Origin: JANMDN01 sp031376285
Lineage (GTDB): Bacteria > Actinomycetota > Thermoleophilia > Miltoncostaeales > Miltoncostaeaceae
Assembly: GCA_031376285.1 (NCBI GenBank)
Contig: JANMDN010000014.1
Span: 1-44,942 of the forward strand
Direction: 5' to 3'
Length of the DNA: 44,942 bases
The notes beneath the pieces were generated by a model. It was not told the DNA's origin, searched no databases, and worked only from the letters and a program-made list of their open reading frames with translations. Shown piece after piece: positions 1-8,220 of this stretch; the first letter of the stretch is position 1, and every line of letters begins with the position of its first letter. Both the position numbers and the translations under genes were made by a program.

Positions 1-26
1 CCTGGAGTAAACCACTCACCCGGCAG

Positions 27-46
27 TGCCCCTTCTGTTGGGGGCA
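27..46 (-). terminator. Possible hairpin terminator of the LysR gene
   Basis: The arms TGCCCC (27-32) and GGGGCA (41-46) form a six-pair stem with an eight-base loop, about 35 bases beyond the stop codon of the minus-strand LysR gene. No run of T follows on either strand, so the assignment rests on stem and position only. Nothing else is recognisable in positions 1-80. Confidence 0.3.
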
Positions 47-80
47 GCGAACGATCTGGGAACCGGGCCCGTTGGGACTT

Positions 81-1073
81 CTACCGGTCGTCTGTGGCTA
101 CTGCGCGGGCACGGGCCGCTTCGGCTGAGCGCGACGTACCGGGTGGATCGAGTGCGAGTGATGCACACACGTCCTGGGCGAGCTGCAACACCGTTTCCGC
201 GGCTCTGCCGAGATGACGCTCGGCGTGCCAGCAGATCCCGATCCGCCGTGGGGGAATCGTTGCCGCGGCGAGCGGTATGGCCCGCAGGCGGCGATCCTCG
301 GAGAGTTCGGGAAGGGCGAGCCGCGGGACGATCGCGACGCCGAGTCCCGCTGCGACGAGCTCGGGAATTGCGAGGTTGTTGTCGGTGCGGAGCACAACGC
401 GCGGTTCGAGTCCGTGGGCCCGCAGCACGCCCTCAAGCCGACGTTCCTCGCTCGGGTCGTTGCGGAAGCCGATGAGGGGCAGCGCTGCGAGCTCGGTCAC
501 GCTTGGCGGGCTCGTTCGGGTACTGAGCGGGTGCGACGCCGGGGCCAGGAGCACGTGAGGATCGGTGAGGAGTTCGCGCGACGCGAACGGGCCGGACCGT
601 ACGGGAAGTGTGACGAACGCAAGGTCAAGTTCACACGCCGCGAGTCCGTCAACCAGCTCCTCGTCCACGTCGCGCTCGACGACCTCGATCTCCACAGTGG
701 CGTCCCGGCCGTGCATCTCGGCGAGCAGGCGTGGGAGGATCCGAGCGCCCACACTCATGAAGCATCCGAGGCGGACGCGGCCGAGATGCTCCTCCCGCAG
801 CCGGACTGCGTCGGCACCGAGCACCTGGATCCTCGCGAGGATCGCTCGGGCATGCTCGACCAGGATCGCGGCGGCAGGGGTGGGCACCGCGGGAATTGGA
901 CCTGGCTGTCGATCAAGCAGCTGCATTCCAACAGCCCGCTCAAGCGTGGACAGGTGTTGACTCACCGCTGATTGGGCGAGCCCGAGACGGTCCGCCGCCC
1001 GCCCGATCCCACCCTCGTCGACGGTCGCGACGAGCGCACGCAACTGGGAGATCGTGACTGTCGGGCTGATCAT
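81..1073 (-). CDS. LysR-family transcriptional regulator, divergent from the AST operon
   Basis: This encodes a 330-residue LysR-type regulator. The N-terminal winged helix-turn-helix (about residues 8-65) carries the family pattern ISQLRALVATVDEGG, then AADRLGLAQSAVSQHLSTLE. The rest is the periplasmic-binding-protein-like effector domain, with family blocks GRVRLGCFMSVGARILPRLL and VAAGLGVAIVP. ATG 1073 was chosen because it leaves about nine residues before the first helix; a GTG at 1097 would add eight residues. It faces away from the arginine succinyltransferase genes, the usual layout for a LysR protein that controls the neighbouring operon, so arginine or a succinylated intermediate is a reasonable effector guess. 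The target and ligand are inference; the family call is firm. Confidence 0.9.
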   Translation of the reverse strand: MISPTVTISQLRALVATVDEGGIGRAADRLGLAQSAVSQHLSTLERAVGMQLLDRQPGPIPAVPTPAAAILVEHARAILARIQVLGADAVRLREEHLGRVRLGCFMSVGARILPRLLAEMHGRDATVEIEVVERDVDEELVDGLAACELDLAFVTLPVRSGPFASRELLTDPHVLLAPASHPLSTRTSPPSVTELAALPLIGFRNDPSEERRLEGVLRAHGLEPRVVLRTDNNLAIPELVAAGLGVAIVPRLALPELSEDRRLRAIPLAAATIPPRRIGICWHAERHLGRAAETVLQLAQDVCASLALDPPGTSRSAEAARARAVATDDR

Positions 1074-1144
1074 CACGATTTCCGATTCTATCTCCACAAA
1101 GCCATAGCTAGTGCCGTCGTTCGTGCAGGCTGATACTCGTTGGT
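1074..1144. promoter_or_regulatory. Divergent promoter region between LysR gene and AST operon
   Basis: A -10-like GATACT (1132-1137) ends seven bases before ATG 1145, so the operon mRNA probably starts at or next to the start codon (leaderless). An inverted repeat CTAT (1088-1091) with ATAG (1104-1107), separated by 12 bases, is a possible LysR site, but it is short and does not fit T-N11-A exactly. Binding is inference. Confidence 0.4.
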
Positions 1145-2554
1145 ATGGCCCGAGACGACGATGCTCCAGCGCTGATCGCCGACCGACTGCGGGACGACGG
1201 GCGCGTCGCGACCGCGCGCGAGCTCCTGATGGCGTCGCTTGCGAGCCACCAGTCCGAACTCGACGCCGTACGTCCCTCTCACCCGAACCGGTCCGCGGCC
1301 TACGCCGAGCTGATCGCTCAAGCCGAGTCGGTACGTGGCGGCCGGCTCCTGCACCCGTACCTGGGTTCCGGTATCGGTCGTGGCGCGCTGGTCGAACTCT
1401 CGGACGGGAGCGTGAAGTACGACCTCATCGCCGGGATTGGCACACACCATCTCGGGCACTCACATCCGGCCGTTGTCTCGGCGGCAATCGACGCCGCACT
1501 CATGGACACGGTGATGGAGGGCAGTCTGCAGTCGTCGGTTGCCGGCCAGGCATTCGCGCGCGAGGTTCGAGACGCAGCGATCGAGTCTGGGGCGTCGCTT
1601 CGCCACTGCTTCGTCTCGACCAGCGGAGCGATGGCCGGTGAGAACGCACTCAAGATTGCGTTCCAAGCCCGCCGTCCCGCCGACCGAGTGCTCACCTTTG
1701 CCGGATGTTTTGCCGGTCGAACCCTTGCCACAGCCCAGATCACCGACCGTCCCGCATTCCGCGACGGACTGCCGACAACCCTGGCCGTCGACTACATCCC
1801 CTTCTTTGATCATCGCGACCCAGCCGGCTCCACCGCCGCCGCACGCACGGTCCTCGACCAGCATCTGCGCCGCTATCCCGGACAGCACGCCGCGATGATC
1901 TTCGAGCTGGTGCTCGGAGAGGGAGGCTTCTACGCGGCACCTGCCGCCTTCCACCGCGCGCTCATGGACGCCTGTCGCGCGGCCGGGGTGTTGGTGCTCG
2001 TCGATGAGGTCCAGACCTTTCTTCGCACGAGCCGTCCTTTCGCGTTCCAGCACCTCGAGCTGGACGATTTGGTCGATGTCGTGTGGGTCGGGAAGGCGAG
2101 CCAGGCCTGCGCCACGCTCTTTCGAGCCGAGCTCGCCCCGCGCCCCGGGCTTGTGACCCAAACGTTCACCGCCGCCACCGCGGCACTGCTGTGTGGCACG
2201 GCGATCATCCGCCACCTTCGTGCCGGTGGGTTTTTCGGACCCTCGGGCAGAATCACGGCACTCTCGGAGCACTTCGCGGAGTGTCTGAGGGCGGTCGGCG
2301 TGCGCCATCCCGGTTTGCTGGCCGGCCCATGGGGGTGCGGGGCCATGGTCGCTTGCACCCCCCACAACGGCGACGCGGCCCGGGTCAAGGCCTTCCTTGA
2401 TGATCTCTTCCAGCGCGGCGTCATCGCGCTTGCGGCAGGCGCCGAGCCCACGCGTGCCCGATTCCTCCTGCCCGTCGGCGGGATCGACGAGGACGACCTC
2501 GACCGCTGCGCCGCAATGATCGAGGCGTCACTCCTGGCCACGGCGGCCTCGTGA
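1145..2554 (+). CDS. Class-III PLP aminotransferase, probable succinylornithine transaminase (AstC role)
   Basis: This 469-residue protein is a fold-type I, class-III aminotransferase. It shows the glycine-rich cofactor region (GIGTHHLGHSHP, then STSGAMAGENALKIAF), the PLP-ring aspartate in VLVDEVQTF and a Schiff-base lysine in VWVGKASQ (about Lys317). As first gene of an operon with astA, astD and astB, it would move the 5-amino group of succinylornithine to 2-oxoglutarate. It is about 60 residues longer than enterobacterial AstC. The extra N-terminus is helical in character, and the lysine motif lacks the usual GGG.P continuation, so it is not a textbook AstC and may have been recruited from another class-III branch. 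No Shine-Dalgarno sequence is visible; the start fits leaderless initiation. Its TGA overlaps the astA ATG. Confidence 0.8.
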   Translation: MARDDDAPALIADRLRDDGRVATARELLMASLASHQSELDAVRPSHPNRSAAYAELIAQAESVRGGRLLHPYLGSGIGRGALVELSDGSVKYDLIAGIGTHHLGHSHPAVVSAAIDAALMDTVMEGSLQSSVAGQAFAREVRDAAIESGASLRHCFVSTSGAMAGENALKIAFQARRPADRVLTFAGCFAGRTLATAQITDRPAFRDGLPTTLAVDYIPFFDHRDPAGSTAAARTVLDQHLRRYPGQHAAMIFELVLGEGGFYAAPAAFHRALMDACRAAGVLVLVDEVQTFLRTSRPFAFQHLELDDLVDVVWVGKASQACATLFRAELAPRPGLVTQTFTAATAALLCGTAIIRHLRAGGFFGPSGRITALSEHFAECLRAVGVRHPGLLAGPWGCGAMVACTPHNGDAARVKAFLDDLFQRGVIALAAGAEPTRARFLLPVGGIDEDDLDRCAAMIEASLLATAAS

Positions 2555-3573
2555 TGTTGCCGCGTCTGCGTTCCGCCAGGGAGGACGACCTCGAGGGCCT
2601 TGTGGCGCTCGCCCATCGGGCCGGAGCGGGGGTCACATCGCTGCCCCCGGATCCCGCGTACATCGCCGAGCGGCTTCACCGCTCGCTTGAGGCATTCGCG
2701 CACGTCCCGCCCCGCCCCGGGGGCGAGGAGTACCTCTTCGTCGTCGACGACGAAGAGGGGCTGGTCGCAACCTCGGCAGTTGTCGCGCGGGTCGGCGGCT
2801 TCGACCCCTTCTACACCTACGAGATCCGCGCCGAGCGCGTCACTCACCGGCCGCTCGGCGTCGACCGGACAATCGACGTCCTGCATCTGAAGCGCGACCA
2901 CAAGGGCCCGACTGAACTCTGCGGATTGGTCGTCGATCCAGTCCGCCGCGGCAAAGGCCTCGGACGGCTCGCATCGCTTGGTCGACTGCTCTTCATCGGG
3001 GCCCACCCCGAGCGATTCGCCGAGCGGACCATTGCTGAGATCCGCGGCTTCCAGGACGACGACGGGCGGTCGCCGTTCTGGGAGGCGGTTGGGCACGTCT
3101 TCCTTTCGCCGAGCGTTTTCGCCGAGGCGGACACGCTTACGGGGCTCGGAGAGAAGGACTTCATCGCCGACCTGATGCCGTCCCACCCGATCTATCTCGA
3201 TCTCCTGAGCACCGAGGTGCGCGACGTGATTGGCCGGCCGCATCGCGATGCCGTGGGCGCCCTGCACCTCCTGGAGGGGCAGGGCTTCGTTCGGGCCCAC
3301 GAGGTCGACATTTTCGACGCGGGACCGATCCTGGAGTGCGCGACATCCGAGATCAAGACGGTACGGACGGTGCGCCGTGCGCGCGTGGGTCGCCTCGCGG
3401 CTCGACCTGCGGGCGGGCCCTGCATGGTCGCCGTCGCCGGGCCCCCGTTCCGCGCGATGTGCTGTGTGGCCGAGATGGCCGACGGCACCCTCGCGATCGA
3501 CCCCGCCGTCGCGGAACGCTTGGACGTGGAGCTCGGCACGGAGATCCTGATTGTCGATCGGGGCGATGGATGA
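2554..3573 (+). CDS. astA: Arginine N-succinyltransferase
   Basis: AstA catalyses the first step of the AST pathway: L-arginine plus succinyl-CoA gives N2-succinylarginine. The 339-residue product aligns by eye along the whole AstA family: RSAREDDLEGLVALAHRAG at the start, FDPFYTYE, TELCGLVVDPVRRGKGLGRL (GNAT-like CoA-binding region), PERFAERTIAEIRG, GRSPFWEAVG, then EKDFIADLMPSHPIYLDLL and the C-terminal VDIFDAGPILE. Length matches the family (about 340). ATG 2554 overlaps the upstream stop as TGATG; a GTG at 2551 is a one-codon alternative. The stop overlaps the next start as ATGA, so all four core enzymes are likely translationally coupled. Confidence 0.93.
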   Translation: MLPRLRSAREDDLEGLVALAHRAGAGVTSLPPDPAYIAERLHRSLEAFAHVPPRPGGEEYLFVVDDEEGLVATSAVVARVGGFDPFYTYEIRAERVTHRPLGVDRTIDVLHLKRDHKGPTELCGLVVDPVRRGKGLGRLASLGRLLFIGAHPERFAERTIAEIRGFQDDDGRSPFWEAVGHVFLSPSVFAEADTLTGLGEKDFIADLMPSHPIYLDLLSTEVRDVIGRPHRDAVGALHLLEGQGFVRAHEVDIFDAGPILECATSEIKTVRTVRRARVGRLAARPAGGPCMVAVAGPPFRAMCCVAEMADGTLAIDPAVAERLDVELGTEILIVDRGDG

Positions 3574-4991
3574 TCGAACACGTTGTCTCGTACGATCCCT
3601 CGACCGGGGACGAAGTCTGGCGGGGCGCCGTGTCGAGCCCCGCCGACTGCGACCGAGCGATGCTTCGGGCCAGGGCAGCCTTCGCCGATTGGGCTGGCCG
3701 CGACGCTGACGAGCGAAGTGCGATCGCACGGACCTTCGCTGGCGTGGTCCGGGCGCGCAGGAGCGAGATCTCGGCCGTCATCTCGGCGGAGGTCGGCAAG
3801 CCCCCCTGGGAGGCGGACGCCGAGGTGGAACTCGTCGCGGCAAAGGTCGAGATCTCGATCGACGCCCTTTCCGCACGGCGAGCGACGTTCACGTCGGGTC
3901 CCGCCGTGACCCGCTTTCGTCCGCACGGGGTCTGCGTCGTGCTCGGGCCCTACAACTACCCCGCCCACCTTCCGAACGGACACATCGTTCCGGCCCTGCT
4001 GGCGGGCAACTGCGTCGTGCTGAAACCAAGTGAGCACGCGCCGGCCGTGGCGGAGATGCTCGTGGAGGCATGGAGCGAGGCGGGTCTCCCCGAGGGTGTC
4101 CTGGGACTCGTCCAGGGCGGTCGCCGCGTGGCCGAGCGCCTGCTCGATCACCCTGATCTCGACGGCGTCTTCCTCACCGGGAGCGCCACCACAGGCCTCG
4201 CGGTCCACCGACGCTTTGCGGGCGCGCCACACAGAATCCTGGCGCTGGAGTTGGGTGGCAACAACCCGCTGGTTGTCCACGATGTCGGCAATCGTGTGGC
4301 TGCCGCCTACCTCACGACGCTTTCCGCGTACCTCACCGCCGGGCAGCGCTGCACCTGCGCTCGCCGCCTCGTGGTTCCTGAGGGGGCAGAGGGGGATCTG
4401 TTCATCGAGGAGCTGGTCGGGATGATCGCGCGCGTTCAGGTCGGCCCGCCGAGCATGAGGCCCGAGCCGCTCATGGGACCCGTGATATCCGCGGCAGCGG
4501 CCCGCGCTGTGCTCGCCACCCAGGACGACCTGGCCTCCCAAGGTGGACGCATCTTGAGCGAGTGTCGCGCACTCGCTCCGGGCACGGGGCTCCTCTCACC
4601 CGGTCTCGTCGACGTAACCGAGGTTCTCGAACGACGCGACGAGGAAGTGTTCGGGCCCCTGCTCCAGTTGATTCGAACCCCGGACGCCGACGCCGCGATT
4701 GCTGAGGCCGCCCGGACCGCGTACGGACTCGCAGCCGGAATCCTCACCGACGACGAAGGTCTCTACCGGCGCTTCGCTGCCGGGGTTCGGGCCGGCGTCG
4801 TCAACTGGAACCACGAACTTGTCGGCGCGTCGAGCCGCGCCCCGTTTGGAGGCGTGGGGCTGAGCGGGAATCACCGGCCGAGCGCCCTGTTTGCGGCCGA
4901 CTATTGCAGCTACCCGGTGGCGTCGATCGAGCATCCGGTGGCCGAGTTGCCGGCCGAGCCGATCGCCGCGCTCCTCCCGGGCCACCCATGA
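3570..4991 (+). CDS. astD: N-succinylglutamate 5-semialdehyde dehydrogenase
   Basis: AstD oxidises succinylglutamate semialdehyde to succinylglutamate with NAD+. The 473-residue aldehyde dehydrogenase contains the AstD-specific stretch GPYNYPAHLPNGHIVPALLA, the cofactor-loop region FLTGSATTG, the general-base glutamate in LELGGNNP and the nucleophile in GQRCTCARR (Cys261). The C-terminal block APFGGVGLSGNHRPS is also family-typical. The start is ATG 3570, overlapping the astA stop as ATGA; an upstream in-frame extension exists but runs inside astA. It ends in another ATGA overlap with astB. Confidence 0.93.
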   Translation: MIEHVVSYDPSTGDEVWRGAVSSPADCDRAMLRARAAFADWAGRDADERSAIARTFAGVVRARRSEISAVISAEVGKPPWEADAEVELVAAKVEISIDALSARRATFTSGPAVTRFRPHGVCVVLGPYNYPAHLPNGHIVPALLAGNCVVLKPSEHAPAVAEMLVEAWSEAGLPEGVLGLVQGGRRVAERLLDHPDLDGVFLTGSATTGLAVHRRFAGAPHRILALELGGNNPLVVHDVGNRVAAAYLTTLSAYLTAGQRCTCARRLVVPEGAEGDLFIEELVGMIARVQVGPPSMRPEPLMGPVISAAAARAVLATQDDLASQGGRILSECRALAPGTGLLSPGLVDVTEVLERRDEEVFGPLLQLIRTPDADAAIAEAARTAYGLAAGILTDDEGLYRRFAAGVRAGVVNWNHELVGASSRAPFGGVGLSGNHRPSALFAADYCSYPVASIEHPVAELPAEPIAALLPGHP

Positions 4992-6328
4992 GCCCGATCG
5001 TCGAGATGAACTTCGACGGCATCGTCGGACCGACGCACAACTACGCGGGGCTCGCGATCGACAATGTCGCCTCCACCGAAAGTCGGTCTCGAACCTCCAA
5101 CCCGCGCGCCGCCGCACTCGAAGGTATCGCGAAGATGCGCACGCTGGTCGACCTCGGAGTGGCGCAGGCGGTCCTGCCCCCGCACGAGCGTCCCCACGTG
5201 CCCACCCTTCGACGGCTCGGCTTCGGGGGCACGGACGCGCAGGTTCTCCATGCCGCGGCGCGGAGCTCACCGAGACTCCTGGCCATCTGCTCGTCGGCGT
5301 CGGCGATGTGGGCGGCCAACGCGGCAACGGTGTCCCCCAGCAGCGACACCGACGACAGGCGCGTCCATCTGACGCCAGCCAACCTCGTCGCAAACACCCA
5401 TCGCTCCATCGAGCCCGACACGACCCGCCGCGTCCTCACGAGGATCTTCGGCGATGAGCGTCATTTCGTCGTGCACGCTCCGCTCCCCGCCACCGTGGCC
5501 TTCGCGGATGAGGGAGCGGCGAATCACCTGCGCCTCGGCCCGTTGGGTCGCCCCGGGGTTAACCTCATGGTCTATGGGCGCGGCGACGCCAGCTTCCACT
5601 CCTCCCGCGTCCTTCCCCGCCAGTCACGTGCGGCCTCGAGCGCCATCATTCGGCTCCACGGGATCGAGGGCAACGCGCTGCTGGCCCGCCAGCACCCGGC
5701 TGCCATCAGCGCGGGAGCGTTCCACAACGACGTCGTGGCGGTGGGCCGCGGCGATCTGCTGCTCTTGCACGAGCGGACCTTCCTCAATCAGCCCGGCGTG
5801 TTGACCGCATTGCGGGACGCCCTCGAGCGGTGTTGCGACACGCGGCTCCGGGCGCTCGTCGTTCCCGAATCGGAGGTACCCCTCACCGATGCGGTGCGCG
5901 CGTACCTCTTCAACGGCCAGTTGGTCGGCGACGCGTCCGGCCGGATGACGCTCGTCATCCCGGCGGAGTGCCGCGAGATTGACTCCGTCGCCGCCTGGCT
6001 CGCGCGGGCCGAGGCCGACGACACGAACCCGATCGAGCGTGTCGTCGTCGTCGATGTACGTCAGAGCATGCAAAACGGCGGCGGCCCCGCGTGCCTACGG
6101 CTGTGTGTCCCTCTCACCGACGACGAGCGTCCCTTGGCGTCCGTGGTCGCGACAGACCAGCTCCTTGACCGGCTCGAGGTGTGGGTCGTCCGACACCATC
6201 GCGACTGTTTGACCCCGGATGATCTCGCCGACCCCTGTCTCATGGATGAGTCGCGCACGGCCCTTGACGAGCTGAGCTCCCTGCTGGAACTCGGAAGCGT
6301 CTACGACTTTCAGCGCGAGGGCCTATGA
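4988..6328 (+). CDS. astB: N-succinylarginine dihydrolase
   Basis: AstB hydrolyses succinylarginine to succinylornithine, CO2 and two ammonia, the nitrogen-releasing step of the pathway. At 446 residues it matches the Escherichia coli enzyme (447). The N-terminus NFDGIVGPTHNYAGL and the block PPHERPHVPTLRRLGFGG are diagnostic. The amidinotransferase-fold catalytic set is present: Glu175 in FADEGAANH, His246 in FHNDVVAVG and Cys369 in GGGPACLRL. The ATGA overlap with astD fixes the start at 4988. Its own stop overlaps the ATG of a 25-codon reading frame. Confidence 0.94.
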   Translation: MSPIVEMNFDGIVGPTHNYAGLAIDNVASTESRSRTSNPRAAALEGIAKMRTLVDLGVAQAVLPPHERPHVPTLRRLGFGGTDAQVLHAAARSSPRLLAICSSASAMWAANAATVSPSSDTDDRRVHLTPANLVANTHRSIEPDTTRRVLTRIFGDERHFVVHAPLPATVAFADEGAANHLRLGPLGRPGVNLMVYGRGDASFHSSRVLPRQSRAASSAIIRLHGIEGNALLARQHPAAISAGAFHNDVVAVGRGDLLLLHERTFLNQPGVLTALRDALERCCDTRLRALVVPESEVPLTDAVRAYLFNGQLVGDASGRMTLVIPAECREIDSVAAWLARAEADDTNPIERVVVVDVRQSMQNGGGPACLRLCVPLTDDERPLASVVATDQLLDRLEVWVVRHHRDCLTPDDLADPCLMDESRTALDELSSLLELGSVYDFQREGL

Positions 6329-6402
6329 CCCGCGACCGCCGACCCGACCGCTGGGCGGCCATCACCGGTGGACACGCCGACGCACGCCAGGTCCGGGCGT
6401 GA
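6325..6402 (+). CDS. 25-codon coupling ORF between astB and the M20 hydrolase
   Basis: A short reading frame starts with an ATG overlapping the astB stop (ATGA at 6325-6328) and stops with a TGA overlapping the GTG of the next gene (GTGA at 6399-6402). The predicted peptide is arginine- and aspartate-rich, has no recognisable domain and is not hydrophobic. The double overlap would let ribosomes travel from astB to the hydrolase gene by coupled termination and reinitiation. It may therefore be a coupling element with no peptide function, or a remnant of an N-terminal extension. This is inference from spacing. Confidence 0.3.
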   Translation: MTRDRRPDRWAAITGGHADARQVRA

Positions 6403-7523
6403 CCAGCGACCACATGGTGCGCCGTTTGGCGCGCTGGTGCGCGATCCCATCTCACGCGGGCGCGCCGGCCGGGCAGCGGCGCATGGCGACTGAGCTTGCC
6501 CGGGCGTTTGCCAGGGTGGCCGCGAGCGTCCGTTGCGAGCCGGTCGGGCCGGCCGGGCTCGACGTGGTTCGGGCGTGGTCGCCCACGCGCGAAGGCCGGC
6601 CCGTTCTGCTCGTTGGCCACTACGACACGGTCCCGCACGACGGGGAGCATCCCGCGCCGTCGGTCGTGATCGAGGACGATCGCCTGATCGCCCGGGGCTC
6701 CGCAGACATGAAGGGCGGTCTTGTGGTGATGCTTTCTGCGCTCACGGGGCTTGAGGGAAATCCCAGCGGTGCTCCGCCCTGGGAGGTCATCATTGTTCCA
6801 GACGAAGAGATCGGGACACCTTGGAGCAGGACCGTCCTTGCAGACTCCGCAAGACGGGCGGGTGCCGCCCTGGTGATGGAACCTGCAACTCCCACCGGCG
6901 GGCTTGTGCGCGCCCGCAAGGGGGTCGGGACGATCGCGCTGACGATTGTGGGGCACGCGGCACACGCCGGGCGAAATCCTGAGGAGGGTCGAAGCGCGAT
7001 CGCAGCGCTCGCCGAGCTGGTTGCCGTCGTTGAGGGGGCTGCGGATCCCGTCGCCGGCACGTTCGTCAACGTCACGACGATTTGCGGAGGCTCGGCCGCG
7101 AATGTTGTGCCCGGTGCCGCGCGGGCCCAGATCGACATTCGCGTCGACACCGAACGCGAGGCATCGCGGGTCCTCACTGAGATCGAGACACAAACGAATG
7201 CAGTCGCCCGTCGACGGGGTGTGGAAGCGAGCTTAGAGGGAGCTCTGCACCGGCCACCCAAGCCGGTCGACGCCGCCACTGAGAAACTGTTCAACCTCTA
7301 CCGGGCAGGTGCGCTCAAGCATCGAATCGATGTCGGCTGGGCCGACGTCGGCGGCGCGTCAGACGCAAACCTCATCGCCCAGGCTGGCATCCCGGTGTTG
7401 GATGGCCTCGGTGTGAGGGGCGGGGATATCCATGGTGGACGGGAGTTCGCCCTCCTCGACAGTCTGCCCGAGAGCGCGACGCTTCTCGAAGCGCTGCTCA
7501 GGGGAATGGCGGTCAGTCACTGA
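6399..7523 (+). CDS. M20-family metallohydrolase, probable succinylglutamate desuccinylase substitute
   Basis: This 374-residue protein belongs to the ArgE/DapE/carboxypeptidase G2 (M20) family of dinuclear zinc amidohydrolases. Visible metal-site motifs are GHYDTVP, RGSADMKGG (bridging Asp), the base and ligand pair in VPDEEIGT (Glu136-Glu137), a Glu in VMEPAT and the C-terminal ligand in IHGGREF. A dimerisation lid domain (roughly residues 180-290) starts near VGHAAHAGRNPEEGRSAIA. It occupies the position where AstE, a member of the unrelated M14 family, would complete the pathway, and M20 enzymes commonly cleave N-acyl amino acids, so hydrolysis of succinylglutamate to succinate and glutamate is the likely job. 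The GTG start is set by the GTGA overlap. Confidence 0.8.
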   Translation: MTSDHMVRRLARWCAIPSHAGAPAGQRRMATELARAFARVAASVRCEPVGPAGLDVVRAWSPTREGRPVLLVGHYDTVPHDGEHPAPSVVIEDDRLIARGSADMKGGLVVMLSALTGLEGNPSGAPPWEVIIVPDEEIGTPWSRTVLADSARRAGAALVMEPATPTGGLVRARKGVGTIALTIVGHAAHAGRNPEEGRSAIAALAELVAVVEGAADPVAGTFVNVTTICGGSAANVVPGAARAQIDIRVDTEREASRVLTEIETQTNAVARRRGVEASLEGALHRPPKPVDAATEKLFNLYRAGALKHRIDVGWADVGGASDANLIAQAGIPVLDGLGVRGGDIHGGREFALLDSLPESATLLEALLRGMAVSH

Positions 7524-7743
7524 CTCGCGCGCTCAGGCTGCCCCGACGTTCAATCGTCGTTGCCGGATATCCGATGGTCGAGACCATCAGCAGCTCGACC
7601 CTCGCAACGCCGCGGACCAGGGTCGAGACCTGACAGCTGGGCAACGCACCTTGCGGCGGACAGGTAGCCAACGACCGCCCCGAGATCAACTCGGACACCA
7701 CTTGGCGAGACGCGGCTGTCCCTGATGCGCGGTGTCGCGGCCG

Positions 7744-7749
7744 TATGCT
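7744..7749 (+). promoter_or_regulatory. -10 element of a leaderless SRPBCC/oxidoreductase transcript
   Basis: TATGCT ends six bases before ATG 7756 with no Shine-Dalgarno sequence in between. The preceding stretch 7524-7743 contains no convincing gene. Confidence 0.5.
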
Positions 7750-7755
7750 GAACGC

Positions 7756-8220
7756 ATGGCCGATTCCACGTTTGAACGCTCCGTTGATCTCGACTCGCCG
7801 CCCGCTGAGGTCTACGCATTCCACCTCGACACCCGGAACGCGCCAAAGATTTCCCCCGCCGGGGCGACGTTCCTCGCCATCGACGGGACCTTTCCGGTCT
7901 CGATTGGGCAGATCATCACGCTCAAGGTCCGTCAGCCGCCCATTCCGTTCCCTCAGACGTGGGTGGTGCGGGTCGCCGATCTGGTTCAAGATCGTCTCGT
8001 AGTCGATGAGGCCGTCCGATCCCCGTTTGCCAAATGGCGTCACGAGCACCGCTTCGAGCCACTTCCAAACGGTGGTACCCGGATGACCGACCACATCACC
8101 TACCGCCTGCCCTTCGGGCCGATCGGTGCGCTCGTCGACCGCATCATGGCGCGCCGCCAGCTCGCCACCATGTTCGCCGAGCGCCACGCAAGGACCAAGG
8201 CGCTCTTCGCCCGACCATGA
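7756..8220 (+). CDS. SRPBCC-superfamily protein
   Basis: The 154-residue product has the START/Bet v1-like (SRPBCC) pattern: an opening strand FERSVDLDSPPAEVYAF with the helix that follows it, a central beta-sheet ending in FEPLPNGGTRMTDHITYRLP, and a long C-terminal helix with ARRQLATMFAERHARTKALF. Such domains bind hydrophobic ligands or aid polyketide and lipid chemistry; no specific ligand can be read from the sequence. ATG 7756 was chosen because of the -10 box just upstream. The stop overlaps the oxidoreductase start as ATGA, so the two are co-translated. Confidence 0.75.
   Translation: MADSTFERSVDLDSPPAEVYAFHLDTRNAPKISPAGATFLAIDGTFPVSIGQIITLKVRQPPIPFPQTWVVRVADLVQDRLVVDEAVRSPFAKWRHEHRFEPLPNGGTRMTDHITYRLPFGPIGALVDRIMARRQLATMFAERHARTKALFARP

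Noticed and set aside
1930..4541. Long minus-strand open frames opposite the AST genes (up to about 600 codons).
   Set aside because: They are antisense shadows of high-GC coding DNA: no domain, Arg/Pro/Ser-rich low-complexity composition, and the plus-strand enzymes are certain.
7513..7740. Minus-strand codons whose C-terminal reading (VELLMVSTIGYPATT) recalls the end of a nitroreductase.
   Set aside because: Only a short tail resembles the family, the frame upstream runs into the SRPBCC gene, and no catalytic region is present. At most it is a decayed remnant; not annotated.
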